Assembly (NCBI GenBank): GCA_963969395.1
Contig: OZ017803.1
Coordinates: forward strand, 15,314,001 to 15,378,000
Source of the DNA: Pseudoscleropodium purum
Lineage: Eukaryota > Streptophyta > Bryopsida > Hypnales > Brachytheciaceae
DNA length: 64,000 nt
Direction: 5' to 3'
Shown here: in pieces, positions 1 through 12,951 of the stretch
Numbering within the stretch: the stretch's first letter is position 1
Layout: every line of letters starts with the position of its first letter
Translations under genes and position numbers: made by a program
The notes under the pieces: model-generated
What the model was told of the DNA's origin: nothing
The model's input: the letters and a program-made list of their open reading frames with translations, nothing else
Database searches by the model: none

Positions 1-1249
1 ATAAAGAAATATCTAATATTTTTATATGTATATATACTTTATATCTATATAAACATGTAGAAGATAGTTACTTTTGTGGTCTTTCAAGTTTGAGATGCAA
101 TCCATTCAACAATAAATTTCATTACATTTCATCCTAAATCCTTTCAAGTTTACCATGAAAATCTTATTAACATTGAATTATGAATAGTATTAATCTTAAT
201 ACTCTTAAGTAGAAATGTGACTGTAGAGCACCAAGGAACAATGCCAAAGCTTGGTACTCTTTGCATTATATTAGCTCCAATTTGATATTGTAGCACCATC
301 TTGGTACCAATACAATCTTGAAGCACTAAGTTCTAATACTACAACTCGATGCTGAAGGGTCACATTTCTACTAGTAATTCATTGATGAAGCTTAAGAAAA
401 ATCAAGTAACATATCGATAGTAAGAAAAAAGAATGCTCTATAAATAGTAGAGCATTCACACCTATGCTCCAAACTTGAAGTTGGAACATCTATTTAAAAG
501 CATGTAGGGATTAGATGCTCCAAATTGTGATCTCACAACAATCAAAAAGTGAGAATGCCCTTCAAAAATTGGCTAGGCTATTCAACAATTGAGGGTTTGC
601 AAGTTGCCATGTGGAGTTTTGATTTAGGAAAATCAATCATACAACCAAAGATAACTATTTCATAAACTAGCTTTTATAAGAGAGACGTAGAGGAGCTACA
701 TGTGTCTAATCTTGACCCTCTATTGTGTACAAGGGTTGGACAACAAACTTGGCCCTTCAAATTGAATCTTTTTTCTTTCTTTCTTTGAAAATTAACAATA
801 TACATTAAAAACCAAAAAGAAGAACACACCCAGTACAATTCACACATACGGTTCTACCTTGGAGAAAATGACTAAAAGACAAGTGTCACTTGGGTTGATG
901 AAAGCTACAAAGCCTAAAACCTTGTTTTTTTTCACCAAAGGCATGTTTCCACTTGGTATTAGGGGTGATGTTCACAATGCAAATCTAGTCCCCAAGTAGG
1001 TCTAAATTTGTTCCCACGACCCTTAGTGACAACACTTTTCAACACCAAGTGTGAAAATTATACCTCAAGTGTCTCCAAATTGAATTATGCTTTGAACTCT
1101 CTGGAACTAAAAAAACTAGTTTTGTGCGTCATTTATCTCGAGGAAGGTTGTGCATGCTCTCAATAACCTCCACATTGTGGACGTGTTTCAATTAATCATT
1201 GTACAATTTCAGAAACAGTGTAGTGCCTACTACCATTAAATTCTAGCAC
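1..1249. other. AT-rich intergenic DNA
   Basis: This stretch has no credible coding region. It is AT-rich with very few CG dinucleotides and only short chance reading frames. I see no terminal repeats, tandem array or RNA gene in it. Confidence 0.6.
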
Positions 1250-2060
1250 GTAGCGGTGGTTAATACATCCACGCGAGGCCGGAGGTGTGCTCAGTCGATC
1301 AAATCAGTAAGTGGGTCCCGACTCCTGCTTCACTTACTTCCACAGTCCTCCAGACCTCCACCGCATTTGCACACACCCCGCTTCGCAGCAAATCTAGATT
1401 ACAGAGCTTCCGGTCCTCAGCCACTTCAATTTGTAGCAGCCAACGAAACGTTTGATTGAGGTGCACGGACGTCACCCCAAACCCGTGCTCTACAGTACCA
1501 CCTTGCTTAACTTAAGCTTGCCGTATTTATTAAGAACTCTTTTCTCTTTTCCATCCCCCACGCTCCGGATATCTCTCTCCAATATAAGAACGGACGCCCC
1601 AGGTTCCTGGTTACTGCAGCTTAAAATAGCGCAAGCCACAGAGCCTCGGAACTTTCTCCTCCACTCTCCGACACCTTGGGCCATTACAGTACTGGTGATT
1701 CTGAAGTTCTGATCCGGCTCTGGGACTTTTCTACCAGTTGCAGACTTGCAGAGCCACGTTTTTTTGCTCTTTCCCTGACTGACGGACGGACGGACGGACG
1801 GATGGAAACAAAACAAAACCAGGCGGCCATAAATAACAAAAGAAAAGAACCAAAAATCTCACGAAATGGGATTACACGGTAGATTTCACGCAGTTAGCGA
1901 CAGTGCATCGCACCGCATTTCTCTTGTCTTGATGGAGGTGCTTGGGTGGTGTCTTTGTGTTTGCGTTTGTCTTGAGATTGTTGGAAAAGTAACTGTGATC
2001 GATGCAGGTTCGTCAAAGTGGAGGACGGAGAGCAGGTGATTGTAGAATGTCTATCTGTGA
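1250..2060 (+). other. GC-balanced island, possible gene 5' end or remnant
   Basis: Base composition changes sharply here, with CG dinucleotides returning after AT-rich flanks. The island contains a pyrimidine-rich stretch near 1530-1580, a TATA-like AATATAAGAA near 1580, a GACGG-type tandem run at about 1780-1803, and a short frame starting at 1931 that ends after 35 codons. All other frames are short and resemble no family I know. It could be the promoter and first exon of a gene that has lost its body, a non-coding transcript, or a transposon remnant. The downstream sequence is AT-rich and offers no continuing exon. Confidence 0.3.
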
Positions 2061-5000
2061 TTGTTCAAAAATTCTTTAGAATTCTATAGCACTCCAACAG
2101 TGAAATATCTTGAACGATTCTAGATTGGCATTTTTGTAATGAATGCAATTGTAATACATGAACTATTGGGATGATGACCCATTTCCAACTACTTAAGCAA
2201 TTTTAGCCTATCTGTGGCATGGGGAGGTTGAGGAGAAAATTTCCCCATGTAGAGAAATAGATTTAAGAAGGATTTCATAATTTTTGACATTTTTTTCTTG
2301 AAAAAACAAAATTATCATAAATTTTGTTCTTGAAGATTCTTTTTGTTTCATTTTTTTTTTAATCAATAGGCAAACCAATTTTCAAATTTCAACCATAGGC
2401 TAGTTACAAAACCAATGTAGGTGATTGTTGTGGCTTTCAATATACATGATGTGATCATTTTATGCTTTTAACGTACATCTCGTGCACATTTGTATTGCTC
2501 TTGTATATGTGAGTTGTCACCTATAGAACAATATATCGGAAATGAAAAAACCTAAGTTGTGAAAAAAGGATGCTGATCAAAAATGGGCCATCTCCTTTAG
2601 TGTGCCTTGTATTGTTGCCACAACCAAATAAAAGTAGAAGTAATTTTCTAATTTTCTAATTCAAAATTTTTTGAAACTCAATATCTTTTCTTTTGTGAGT
2701 TACAACACCATGAAATGATGTCCGTGTACCCCTCATTGGTAGGGACTTTTTGATGGTACCAATTATGCAAGTAGAAGATTCATAGTCTAAAAGATCTTAC
2801 TATAACTAATAAACAAACAAACAACCTAACTTCAGATATAGATTAGGTTTATGGTTGGTCTTACAAAGATCTACCTTGTATATGGTGGCTTGCATTTGTG
2901 TTGATTTGTATTGGAATAAATTTTTCATCTTCATGAATATAAAAAATCGAAAAAGACTAATTCTATTGTCACATATATCCTCAAACTTTATTTTTGAACT
3001 CAATTTAGTCTTTTGAGTTTTAATTTACAATTTTTGTTGCAAGAGACTATTGGCATGTTATCTATCAATGTGAAAAATCTCTATTAGTTGCATAAAAATT
3101 GTAATTTTTATAATTTTCATATTTATTGATAAGTGAAAATAAATTCAAAAGCTTAACAACACAATTCAATTGATTTCAAGTACAAGTAGACAAGTGGAAT
3201 ATTCTCAAGTAAATTTTTAATTTTTGCACCCAAAAAATCCTCAATGATGATGTACCTTTGGGCCAAAATCCAACCACCAAGCTTAATTTAACCTTGATAT
3301 GATTGGTATTTTTTTTGGTAATTTTCATTTGTAAACAAATCCATTTTCTATAGATGTTGATTTTTCTAAAAATTGTTTCAAGAAAAACAAATTCTTGTGA
3401 TTTTTGAAGTATATTGAGTTTATATACTTGTATAATCAAGAATTTTAGTAAATATATAAAGGTTAGAATACAAAGTTTTTAATTTTAATTTGAAAAAAAA
3501 AATTAATGATAATAAAATACACACCATATTATGCTATTTGGAATCTTACACATAGAACTTCCTATTGCAATAACTCATTGAATGTTTGGATATTTTTTTC
3601 AAATGAATGGAGTAGAATGATAATTTCTTAGGCTTTACTTTCAAATTTAAATCAATCACTAAAAATGAATACTTTAAAAGTTACAATCAAGTTTGGGCGC
3701 ATCCACTTTTTTTTTGAAGTAATTGGACTAATCTGACCTAGGTGGGAAGCTAAGCAATAAGTGCCACTTTGGGTGGTGGAAACTACCAAAGCAAAAAACA
3801 CCATTTTTGCACCAAATATTGAAAAATTCTTGACAAATGGTATATTTTGTTGATCCTCCCTACAATGATAGTGCATCCACTTTTTGGATTGAGTCCTTTA
3901 GTGGTTATTAAAACTTCAATTGAATAACTCAATTGAACTAGAAGAAGGTTTGGCACATGCAATATTGTTTCACTTGTTGATCAACAATCTAATCAAAATT
4001 CATCTTGGAAAAATAGCTCTTGTCATTGTCTTTCCCATACAACATTAGTAAAAGAATTCTATAACTCAATGAGCACCAATATGTTTCACCTAGAAAACCA
4101 ATTTTTTAAAGTTTAAAAAAATCCTTTGAAAAAGACTTCAACAAGGATTTATTTAAGGAATAATTTTTTAATGTCTTTCAAATAATAATTTTAGTGAATT
4201 CATATAATAAAAAATTATCATTCCAAACTTAAAAATATTTTGTGTGGAAATTGTTAATATTCAATCTACAATTCATTTTAGATTTTAAAAAAAAAATTGG
4301 TTTCAAATTTTTTAAACTCATAAATATTATGTAGTACAATGATTGATTCAACTACATAGATGTGACCTATCTAGATTATAGTTTGCAACCTTCATTCAAG
4401 AACCATTAGTAACTTATTCCTTTATGTTATACTTCATAATACATTTCTACATTTTTTAAATTTGGTCAAAATCCTTGGGTTTTTTTTAATGTTATACCTA
4501 TAAGGTCCATCTTGTAACGTTTATTCAATAAAAACAATCTATGTATGGTTGCATGAACCTTGATCAATAAAAAAACTAGTTCCATTGACATACAATCAAA
4601 CATTATTGTGAAATTTTTTCATTGTTATACATTTTATTTACTAAAGAATGATTTTCTTTTGGTAAATGGAACAAAAACAATCCAATTAATTTGGAAGTTT
4701 TTCATGAATAAAAAGTAATTCTAGTAATTCTAGTGATTCTAATTCTCTTTGTAAAAAGGTTTAACAAATATATAAGAAAGATCTCTAGGGATTTTTGTAT
4801 TGACAAATATGGGGTGCAATTGAATTATCATTGGGTTCGTTTGAAGCCAAATGATTGTAAGCTATAAAATTTTGAGGCAATACAATGAAAGCCATGATTA
4901 TGTTGAGGGCTTTTGTTGTCCTTTACAAATGTCCTTTCATCTTCAATGTGGTTCAAATCTTTCGCCAATTATAATGAAGTTTTTTTCCATGATTCAATAT

Positions 5001-7474
5001 TTGTGTAAAAAAATGGTCCCCCTAAGTCTCTAGAGCTAGAAACAAAAGTTGATACAAACCTTGAGTCAACAATAATGGAGTCCCACCCATTTAATTTTTT
5101 TAATCCAAAACATTTATGGCAATGACATTCAATTCAAATGAATTTGTACTATCACTATCAAGCTAAATTGAACATTCATGTATTTGATTAATAATATTGT
5201 CACATGCACCATATATGAAAAAAATGCTTTTCTATGCCATTTCTTTAGAAGATAACTTTTATAAAAAAATTGATGGAAAAATAAAAATATAGTGATTTAA
5301 AAAAGTGCAATCCTTAAAAATGAAAGTTAGAATGTAAAAATTATTCAACTAGATTTGAACACCATTTTTAAGAAGAAAATATAAGTGAAAAATATACAAC
5401 AAGTATAATTTGGATTTTTAAACATTGAGTTTGTAATTGTAATAATTTATTGAATTACTAAAGCTTTAAAGAGTTAAAATAAAAAATAAAAAAATAAAAA
5501 AATTTAGGATTCATTTTTTTGTTTTATTAAAATACAAAATATGAATTTTGAAAATTACAATCAAGTTTGATATAGACATGACCATAGTTTGGATATAAAA
5601 TCAGAAAGATTGAATTTTGGGTAGACCATATCTATGTCAATCAAAAAAATTTGGGAACAATAATTGGCGAGTGTAATGACATAATTGACTCAAATTTGAA
5701 GCAACCTTAGTAAATTGCTCAAAACCTATCAAAACCTATCAAAGTGAGCAATAAATCATTAAAAAAAACATTGATATGGTTAAAGTAGTACTTAGGGGCA
5801 AAATTCCAAATTTTTAAATAGGTAGATAGATTACAATAATTGCATCCTATTGAAAATGCAATAAACTGCATCCTTTGAGCTCATTGTGTGACAAACTATC
5901 ACAATGAGCTCAAAAAAAATTTTATATTGAACATTCTTAGTACCCCCATCCTCTAACTCATTTTAAATTAATTTAAATAATTTCATTTTTGATATCCTCC
6001 TCCCTCTCCTCCTACTTGTAATTTTCAACTGCCATTGCTTTGGCAATCAATATGGTATATATCCCTATTAGTCGTTGAATTCTATCTCTCCATCGATGAC
6101 TCATGTTTTTCTGTCATACAGTTTTCCATCAACAACTTTGAGAGGCATCTTGGCTTTTTCCAAGAAGATCTACGACCATTATTCATCACATATTGTGGCA
6201 GATTAATCAACGATAATTGGAGTGGTGGTTTAATTTTTTAATCAAATCCGATGGCTGAGCTTATTTGTTAGGAGAAGGGGTATTTGGCAAAAGATGGGAT
6301 GACTCATTGTCAATAAATATATATGGCTAAACTATGTCATTTTGAACTACTAATTGTTAAAAGAATTTCTTCAAACTTTCCAAATCTCTTGTGAAAAACA
6401 CTAACATTTTAAAATTTATTTAAATCACAGAAATTTAAAAAATTCCAAAATTTTAAGAAAATCATGATAAATTATAGAGGGTAATCATGGTTGTGGTCTT
6501 ATGAGTTTATTATATTTAAGGGTTAGTAATGAAGTCCAAAACAATTTTGTCTTTAACTCTTTAAAATTCCAAATCATTGAATAATCAGTTGAATTATGAA
6601 ATTAAACATGCATTGGATTGTCACGATATCAAAAAAACATTACAAAAGTTTTGATTTTTAAAGTGACAATAGCTAATTATGGCTATTGTTTTTATTGGTT
6701 TAAATGTTTTAAGAAGTTGATTGGACCACTGAGACAAATCTTTTTATAAATGCACTGTCCTTTGACTTCTCCATTTACAAGTTTATTTCTCTAAGTTGCT
6801 TCATTATTTCTCCATTGCTTTGGCTCTCATATTGCTTTTCTTTGCATCACCAATAGCTCTAATAGGTCCTAAGTCTTAGCATTTGAATTGTAGTGGGTGT
6901 TGATATCCAAACCTTCTCTGTGAAAGGAGGAGTATTGTGATGAAAGATAAGATTAATGCATTGCGTACAAATAGGCTAAAGAAGGACTATGTTGGTACCA
7001 TGTAAAAACTTTCCAAAAATAAATTATACTATAAAAGGTAAAACTCCTATAAAGCTCTCTTTCAAAAAAAATCACTCTGCATCCCTAAAGTGAGGGGCTG
7101 GGGGGCAAGGCACCATTACCAAAGGCAAAAACACAAGAAGATTGGATGCCTATAATGCCACCAACAATAACATCTAGATTGAAAGTAGTAGAAGTGCCAA
7201 CAAAATCCATTTGAAGCATCTAGGATTAGCCTCATTAGGATTTATTAGCCCTATTTAGTTATAGTTGAGATTGTATAGAATACTAGATATATACTAGCTT
7301 GAACCCATACCCATCATTGGCATGTAGAACTCCAACATTGTATAGCAAAAGAAATCACTCTTGTATTTAATAGTTTTCTCAATCATATGATAAATATACT
7401 TTATTGGTACTATGTTCACCTACACACATGTTAAAAAATTATCATGTAGTTTAAAGATTTTTTTGTTTACTCCA
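2061..7474. other. AT-rich intergenic DNA
   Basis: About 5.4 kb of AT-rich, CpG-poor sequence with long A and T runs. The reading frames are short and have no family resemblance. A small perfect hairpin lies at 5874-5914 and is listed separately. I recognise no gene or intact transposon here. Confidence 0.6.
5874..5914. repeat. perfect 15-bp hairpin
   Basis: The arms at 5874-5888 (TTTGAGCTCATTGTG) and 5900-5914 are exact reverse complements around an 11-base loop. The centre of an old foldback element is one explanation. No flanking target duplication was found. Confidence 0.7.
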
Positions 7475-7962
7475 TACAAAAATTCTCTTATGAATAGGTT
7501 ACAAAGTATTTTAATACTTAAATAGTTCTTTGCATATAGGTTAAAAAATTCTTCAAGTAGTTTTTTTTTCCATATATAGGATAAAAATAATCATGTCATT
7601 AAAATTTATCTCATTCACAAGGTAAAAATACTCTTTTACAAATGAAAATAAATAAATGAATAAACAAACAATAAAAATAAAGAAGAAATAATTGTAAAAA
7701 TAAACCTATAAATAAAACTTGGATAAATGAAAAATGGAAGTAAAACAAAAAAAATAGTAGATAGCTACAAAGAACCATTCATGCTCTATAGTGGATTGCC
7801 ATATTCACATTTTGGATGTCAATATTGTTGACCTACCATTGACTCACAAAAACAACCAATGAATGACACCAAAATTAATAGTGATGTTTTTTCTAATACA
7901 CCCTAAAGTTGCTTGTGCACGCAATTTTGTATTTCTAATGTAATTGAAAGATGGTGTAAAAC
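7475..7962 (+). repeat. ~490-bp dispersed direct repeat, copy A
   Basis: This block aligns by eye over its whole length with 14650-15143, in the same orientation, with scattered substitutions and small indels. Both copies begin near AAAAATTCTCTTATGAATAG and end near GATGGTGTAAAAC. The ends are not TG..CA and no primer-binding site follows, so an LTR reading is not supported. The interval between the copies contains the repeat array and the hAT element. Confidence 0.75.
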
Positions 7963-8090
7963 TCATCATTTATAGGAACCTTAAGCATCATAGATTTGTG
8001 TTCCGAGTAGAACCATGACATGATGAAGACCATGCTTAAGGGTTAAGCAACATAAATATGTGGTGGCCCATAACATGATGAAAACCACAC

Positions 8091-8308
8091 ATTAGAAGAG
8101 TTTTGGGGGATCCAGAAGTCTGTTTCGGGCCTGCTCCCCCGCAGTTGTTCCCTGCAACGAGGAGAACGGCCCGTTGTTAGAATTTTTTTTTATATAATTA
8201 AAAAAAAAAATGGTCAATGACGTGGCAGGGTCTCGGCCACGTCAAACAGCTGTACCGAACTTGTTTTCTGCATTCGCAGGCATCTAGAGGCCCCAAAAAT
8301 CTTTTAAT
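8091..8308. mobile_element. TIR element (MITE-like), copy 1
   Basis: The element opens with ATTAGAAGAGTTTTGGGG and closes with the imperfect reverse complement ending CTTTTAAT, giving TIRs of about 30 bp. Its interior matches the element at 62632-62937, sharing the block around TTGTTCCCTGCA and a palindromic GACGTGGC...GCCACGTC type segment. The neighbouring array units supply an approximate empty site, which supports the boundaries. No clear target duplication is visible, so the superfamily is unassigned. It has no coding capacity and would depend on a transposase elsewhere. Confidence 0.7.
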
Positions 8309-8368
8309 GATTAAGAGTTAAGCAACATATATGTGTGGTGGCCCATAACATGATGAAAACCAGAATTA

Positions 8369-8429
8369 AGGGTTAAGCAACATAGATGTGTAAGAAATTG
8401 AAGACTACACGTCTATGTTGCTTAACCCT
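8369..8429. repeat. 24-bp inverted repeat hairpin
   Basis: The arms at 8369-8392 and 8406-8429 are reverse complements with one mismatch, around a 13-base loop. The arms carry the GGTTAAGCAACATAG motif of the surrounding array, so this is a head-to-head junction of two array units or the core of a foldback element. Confidence 0.75.
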
Positions 8430-8436
8430 AGAAGGC

Positions 8437-9393
8437 CCAAAGTTGTTTTGGGTTTAAAAACATCATTGCTTCTGAAGTGCTATAAATCTAAATGTCACTA
8501 AGCTATAGAAATCTCAATTGTATGGTGTTGTAGTTAACATGTTCTAGATAATATAAGGCAAATTTGGAGTCATTTGACCACATGGATTGCAAGATTATAA
8601 TGTTTTAATGTTGAAAAAAGATGCTGAAATTTTCCTAGCAACACATTTGGAGGTGAAATTCGATTTCTAAACCTACTGAAATGAAAAAATTTGAAACTTT
8701 GAAGTGATTCAAAACCAACATACAAACACATTGGTGAAAAAAATATCATTCAATTGACTCATTGTGTTTGCAAAATGGCTTTAAAATGTCAAAAATTAGC
8801 AAGAAAAGTTACCAAAAACACATATGAGCCCAAACCTCCTTCTACTAAAATGCTTTTCAGTCACTCATAACTTCTTGTATCCATGTGAAATATTAGCTAC
8901 ACAAACTAGACTAGTATGCGCAACTTTACCAAAAAAAATCATTGGAAACGGGCACTGTATGGAGAAGAAACAAGCCGCCGAAGTTCACTGTGATCCAAAA
9001 ATGTCTGAATTTGGAACTTCGAATTGCTCCCAAACATCCAAAAAAGCTTGGATTTACATGGAAATTTTACCACAATAATTAGACTAAAAGGAGAACATAA
9101 TCCAAATTTTTTAAATTTAATACAAACATTTGATAAAGTAGATACAAGCCCTCAAAGTTGCAGCTGTCAAATGCAGTTTGGTGAATTCAAATTGAACTTG
9201 TGAACTTCGATTGGCTTCTTGAAACTTGATTCATCTTGGATTGATCTGAAAATTTTACCACACAAACTAGAAGACAGAGCGCAACTTTTCTAGCAAGTTT
9301 TATTGAATTTGGACATTAGATGAAAAAGTTACAGCACTTTCAATTGGACTTATAACTATGTGAGGACACTTTTGTCCTCTTGGTCGGTCTAGG
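8437..9393. other. intergenic DNA, no gene recognised
   Basis: Moderately AT-rich sequence. An open frame at 8824-9078 (84 codons) has no recognisable domain and no splice or promoter context. The segments at about 8640-8720 and 9230-9340 share degenerate phrases with each other, which suggests repeat-derived DNA. Confidence 0.5.
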
Positions 9394-9511
9394 GTTAACC
9401 TTTAAATGACAAGTTGGTCACTATGGTCTTCAATTTCCCAGTAGAACTATGATATGTGGTCTTCATCATGTTATGGTCATATTGGGAAATTGAAGACCAC
9501 ATGTCTATGTT

Positions 9512-9519
9512 GTTTTAAC
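9512..9519. repeat. hAT target-site duplication, left
   Basis: GTTTTAAC here is identical to 12969-12976. Eight base pairs is the standard duplication of the hAT superfamily. Confidence 0.95.
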
Positions 9520-9536
9520 CAGTGTTGGTCTGTTAT
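9520..9536 (+). repeat. hAT left terminal inverted repeat
   Basis: CAGTGTTGGTCTGTTAT, exactly complementary to 12952-12968. The match ends at 9537. Confidence 0.95.
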
Positions 9537-9996
9537 TAGGGTTCTCGGCGGGTATGAAGAAGGGTATCAATAGGGTATGAGGGACCCGACCTGTTCTGTA
9601 TATGTGCTCGAGGAAACCTGAAGCTTCTTCATACTTCGTCATGTATGTGCACACGGGTTACTGCGCCTCGTACCAGATTGGTAGGGTTTCGCGAGAAGCA
9701 TACAATTATTGGAACCAGCCTTCGGCATTTGTGAGAGCAAGTACAGTAGGTTATGAGATGTGAAGAGTTTAGGGTACCTGTTAATGCAACAAAGAGTGCG
9801 CTTCAATGTGGAGCGGAGTGGCTGTAATTGAAGGACGCGGAGTGGTTGTGATTTTGAATGCATCGAGAGGGATCAGCAACGGCTTGAAAAGGGTATGCCT
9901 CCTGTGTCGTGCATTTCTGTGAAGCAAGTGGAAATCTTCTGTTTAGGGTTTGTGCTGGGAGCTTAGGGTTTTGGGTTGTGATTGTTGTTGCGCACC

Positions 9997-12513
9997 ATGT
10001 CGTCGTCGATTCAACCCAGTTGTGCTGAAACTGCAGATCCGACCGAGAGCATCGACTTGGAGAGCGACCCGAGGCATGATGATGTTTTGCGGCCAATTTC
10101 GGAGGGTCTGGCAGCAGAATCAGAAGCAGCTTGGCGGGCTTCATATGCGGCATTGAGGGCGAATGCCAAGTTCTGGACACCCTACCATCGTAGCAGTGCC
10201 GTCTGGGCTTTCTACCGATTGAAGGGAGAGGATATGGTTGTCGATGTGAGGGAGACACAGAAGTTGAGGTGTTGGGTTTGTCACCCAACTGAAGCAGAAT
10301 CGAGCAACTCAAGCGGGAGGGGCACTCGCTCGAGGAAGGGGATTCTGCAGTACAATCCAGCGCATGGGATCACGAGCATGAAGACTCACGTGGAGAACGA
10401 GCACGCCGAGGAGCTCGCAAGGTACGTGCGGGAATCGAAGGCTGAGGAGGGAGACACAGCCAGGTAGAAAACCAAGAAGCGCAAAGGGGCACCACCGTCA
10501 TCGATCACGGCTTACTTCGGGAACACTAAACCCTACGCGAAGAATGACGTGCAGCAACAACGTTTTCTTGAAGACCTGGTCCTGTTCATTGCGAAGGGTT
10601 ACGAATCACTGAGTATAGTGGAATTAGCTTGGCTGCGAAGGCTGATGATACGGCGTGATCCGAAGGTAGTCTACCCAAGTCGGAAGCAGCTGGTACGCGA
10701 ACACAATCCTGCGATGCTCACAAAGACAATGGACCGTTATGTATCACCGCTCATCGACAGTTGCCAGACTGCCAACATCACTTTCGACTTGTGGATGTCG
10801 CGAACCGGCTGGGACACCTTTGCGTTAGTGGTGAATTTCATCGATGACGGTTGGGTGCCTCGACATGTGACAGTGGGATTGTTCGAAGCACAGGATACAA
10901 GTGGAGCTGCTTTGGCCGAGATCGTGAAGCCGTTGCTGGAGCAGTTTAAGCTCACTGACAAGATTGTAGCATGTGTGAAGGATGAGGGTGCCAATTTGGC
11001 AACGCTTGAGCGTGCTCTGCAGCTTACAGTGTCGTGTGAAGTTCTGGGGTTACCGAAACCCTTTTCATCTACCTGTTTTGGTCACATTATGTCAAAGGTA
11101 TGCAAGTTCTATTTGGTTATTTTTAATGGTAATCTGAAGTTTCCGTTGTGATCACTTTCTTTTTTTTACTCTTAATTTTATTCTTCTTTTCTTGGTGTCG
11201 TATTGGCTGTTAATGTGTATCTCGCATGGGTTTTTTTTTAATGAATACTGCCCTTACGCGAATGTGCCTGCCGATATGCTTTGCAGGTGTGCCAATACGC
11301 TACCAATGACGAGCAGATGTGCAAGGGTATGAAGGAAGTTAGCTTGAAGGATGCACAGAAGTCCTTGCAGTCCTGCATCACTTGGACGAAGAAGTCGGGT
11401 AAGGGACGTCAAGAGTGGGATAAAACTTGCATCGACGCGGGGCTGCCTACCAGAAAATTAAAAACACCTGTGAAGACTCGCTTTGCCTCCAAGGTGGTGC
11501 TCTTCCAAGAGACCCAGGAGTATGCGGATGCTATCAGCATATGCTATAGGCGGCAGTCCTTGAAGCTGCAAGCTCGCGTTCCGAGCGGGATGACATGGGC
11601 AACGGCTCGAACTATCACTCAAACTCTGAACCCAGTTGTGCAACAATGTATGTTAAATCAAACCCGTGGATATTGGTTGCTTTCAGATGCCCTAGCTGCT
11701 GCGTTTCGCATGTCTATTGAGTTGCAGGGGGTTTATGATCAGAGTTCAAGCGTAGTTCCCCCTCTGCAGGTGGGGGATTTCGAGTCTGAGATTGAAATTC
11801 TGAAGGCAAGGATGGCAATGACAGCTGTGGATGTGATGAAGCCTTTTCTCCGATTCTCTCTGCAATTTGTGGCAGACCGAGCTCACAACATGCTGTCGTT
11901 GATGCTGGACCCTCGATTCAAGGGGCTCGAGTACGTCATTCAGTACGTGGGAGTTGCTGCTGCGAAGCAAGTGGAGGACTACAACAGGAAAATACTGATT
12001 CCTTACCTCGTGAAGGTGCACAAGTTCTTGAACCCTAGTGATTCCCCAGCCACAGCTCTTGATCTTGCTCCGTCAAATATTTTGTTCGGTGCTCCAGCGT
12101 CTGCTGAAGAAGCTTGTGAGGGCATTCTGATTGCGGAGCTGTCACTTTTCCGGCGCCTCACTATAGTGCATCCAGAGGCGGAGGAGCCTCTAACATGGTG
12201 GAAGCTCAATGCATCGCGTTTCCCTTCAGTTTCTTTTCTTGCATGTCAGATTTTGGCTATTCCAAGGTCTCAGATTGAAACGGAGCGGATTTTCAGCATC
12301 GTAGGTGTGCTTACAAGTTTGCGTCGTTGCCGCCTTGGTTTGAATAACCTGGATAGCTTGATCATGATCAACAAGAATTGGCCTGATGATTCTCGGCATA
12401 AATGTGAGGTCACCGAGGTGGTCAAGGATGTGAAAGATTATTTTGCCAAGGAGATGGAAAGGGTTGATGAAGCTGAAGCTGAGATTGAGGAAGCTGGTTA
12501 CTTTGAAGAGTAG
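9997..12513 (+). pseudogene. hAT transposase with BED zinc finger, one internal stop
   Basis: This gene encodes a cut-and-paste transposase expected to bind the element's ends in the nucleus. Exon 1 (9997-11097) and exon 2 (11287-12513) join in phase 0 to give 775 codon positions, a normal hAT length. ATG 9997 is chosen as the start (MSSSIQPSC); an in-frame CTG or similar upstream is not needed. A BED finger is read as C92-x2-C95 and H131-x4-H136. Acidic residues typical of the RNase H-like core lie in TFDLWMSR (D264) and VKDEGANL (D329). The C-terminal dimerisation block includes PLTWWK, SQIETERIFS and NWPDD near the end. The only defect is TAG at 10465-10467 (codon 157). The frame stays open on both sides, and a basic KKRK stretch follows at once. 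A strong donor, GTACGT at 10422, lies just upstream, but no nearby AG removes the stop while keeping the frame. A CAG-to-TAG change is the simplest origin. The sequence is moss-like in my recollection of hAT proteins. Confidence 0.9.
11098..11286 (+). other. intron of hAT transposase gene (189 bp)
   Basis: The intron opens with GTATGC after ...AAAG and closes with TTTGCAG, with T-rich sequence inside. It lies between codons (phase 0), so the joined protein reads ...FGHIMSK-VCQYATNDEQ. The intron is AT-rich compared with its exons. Confidence 0.9.
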
Positions 12514-12951
12514 GCTAAAGATGAGGAGTAGGATTTCCAGTGTTTGCAGTTTGGTGTTGGGTTTGTGGCAGTTGTAGGAATTAGGCCTGATTTTGTTTAC
12601 AGCAGTTTTACTGTGCAGGCTGATTACAGTTGCCAAATTTTGTAGAGCAGGCCTCTTATATACAATTTCCCGTTTGGAACCTTCTTTAAAATGTATTCTC
12701 CGGTGCCGGAGCTTCTGGAAATCTACAGAATGTTGTTGTGGTAAAATAGATCCGACCCGAGTTGATATATGTCTGGTATCTCATGTGTCGATATTGATAT
12801 TCTTATACTGTTTGGAATTTCTCCAAAATGACATTATTCATATCAGTACTGTATTTGCAAAAATGCATTTTTTGTAATACCATGTATCCTACTAATCCGG
12901 ATTTCTAAGGAATCTTAATTATTTAGAACCGGCTGGTATGACCAAAATTAG

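Larger units (their letters stand above)
7985..8436 (+). repeat. short repeat array with TTAAGCAACATAG motif
   Basis: Units of roughly 50-60 bp share the order GGTTAAGCAACATA, TGTGGT, CATAACATGATGAA and AACCA. Units start near 8041, 8314 and 8370, with a more diverged one before 8041. An inserted TIR element (8091-8308) splits the array. Related sequence recurs at 9421-9511 (inverted) and 13001-13060, on either side of the hAT transposon, so the whole 8-13 kb segment was built from one repeat family. Confidence 0.65.
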
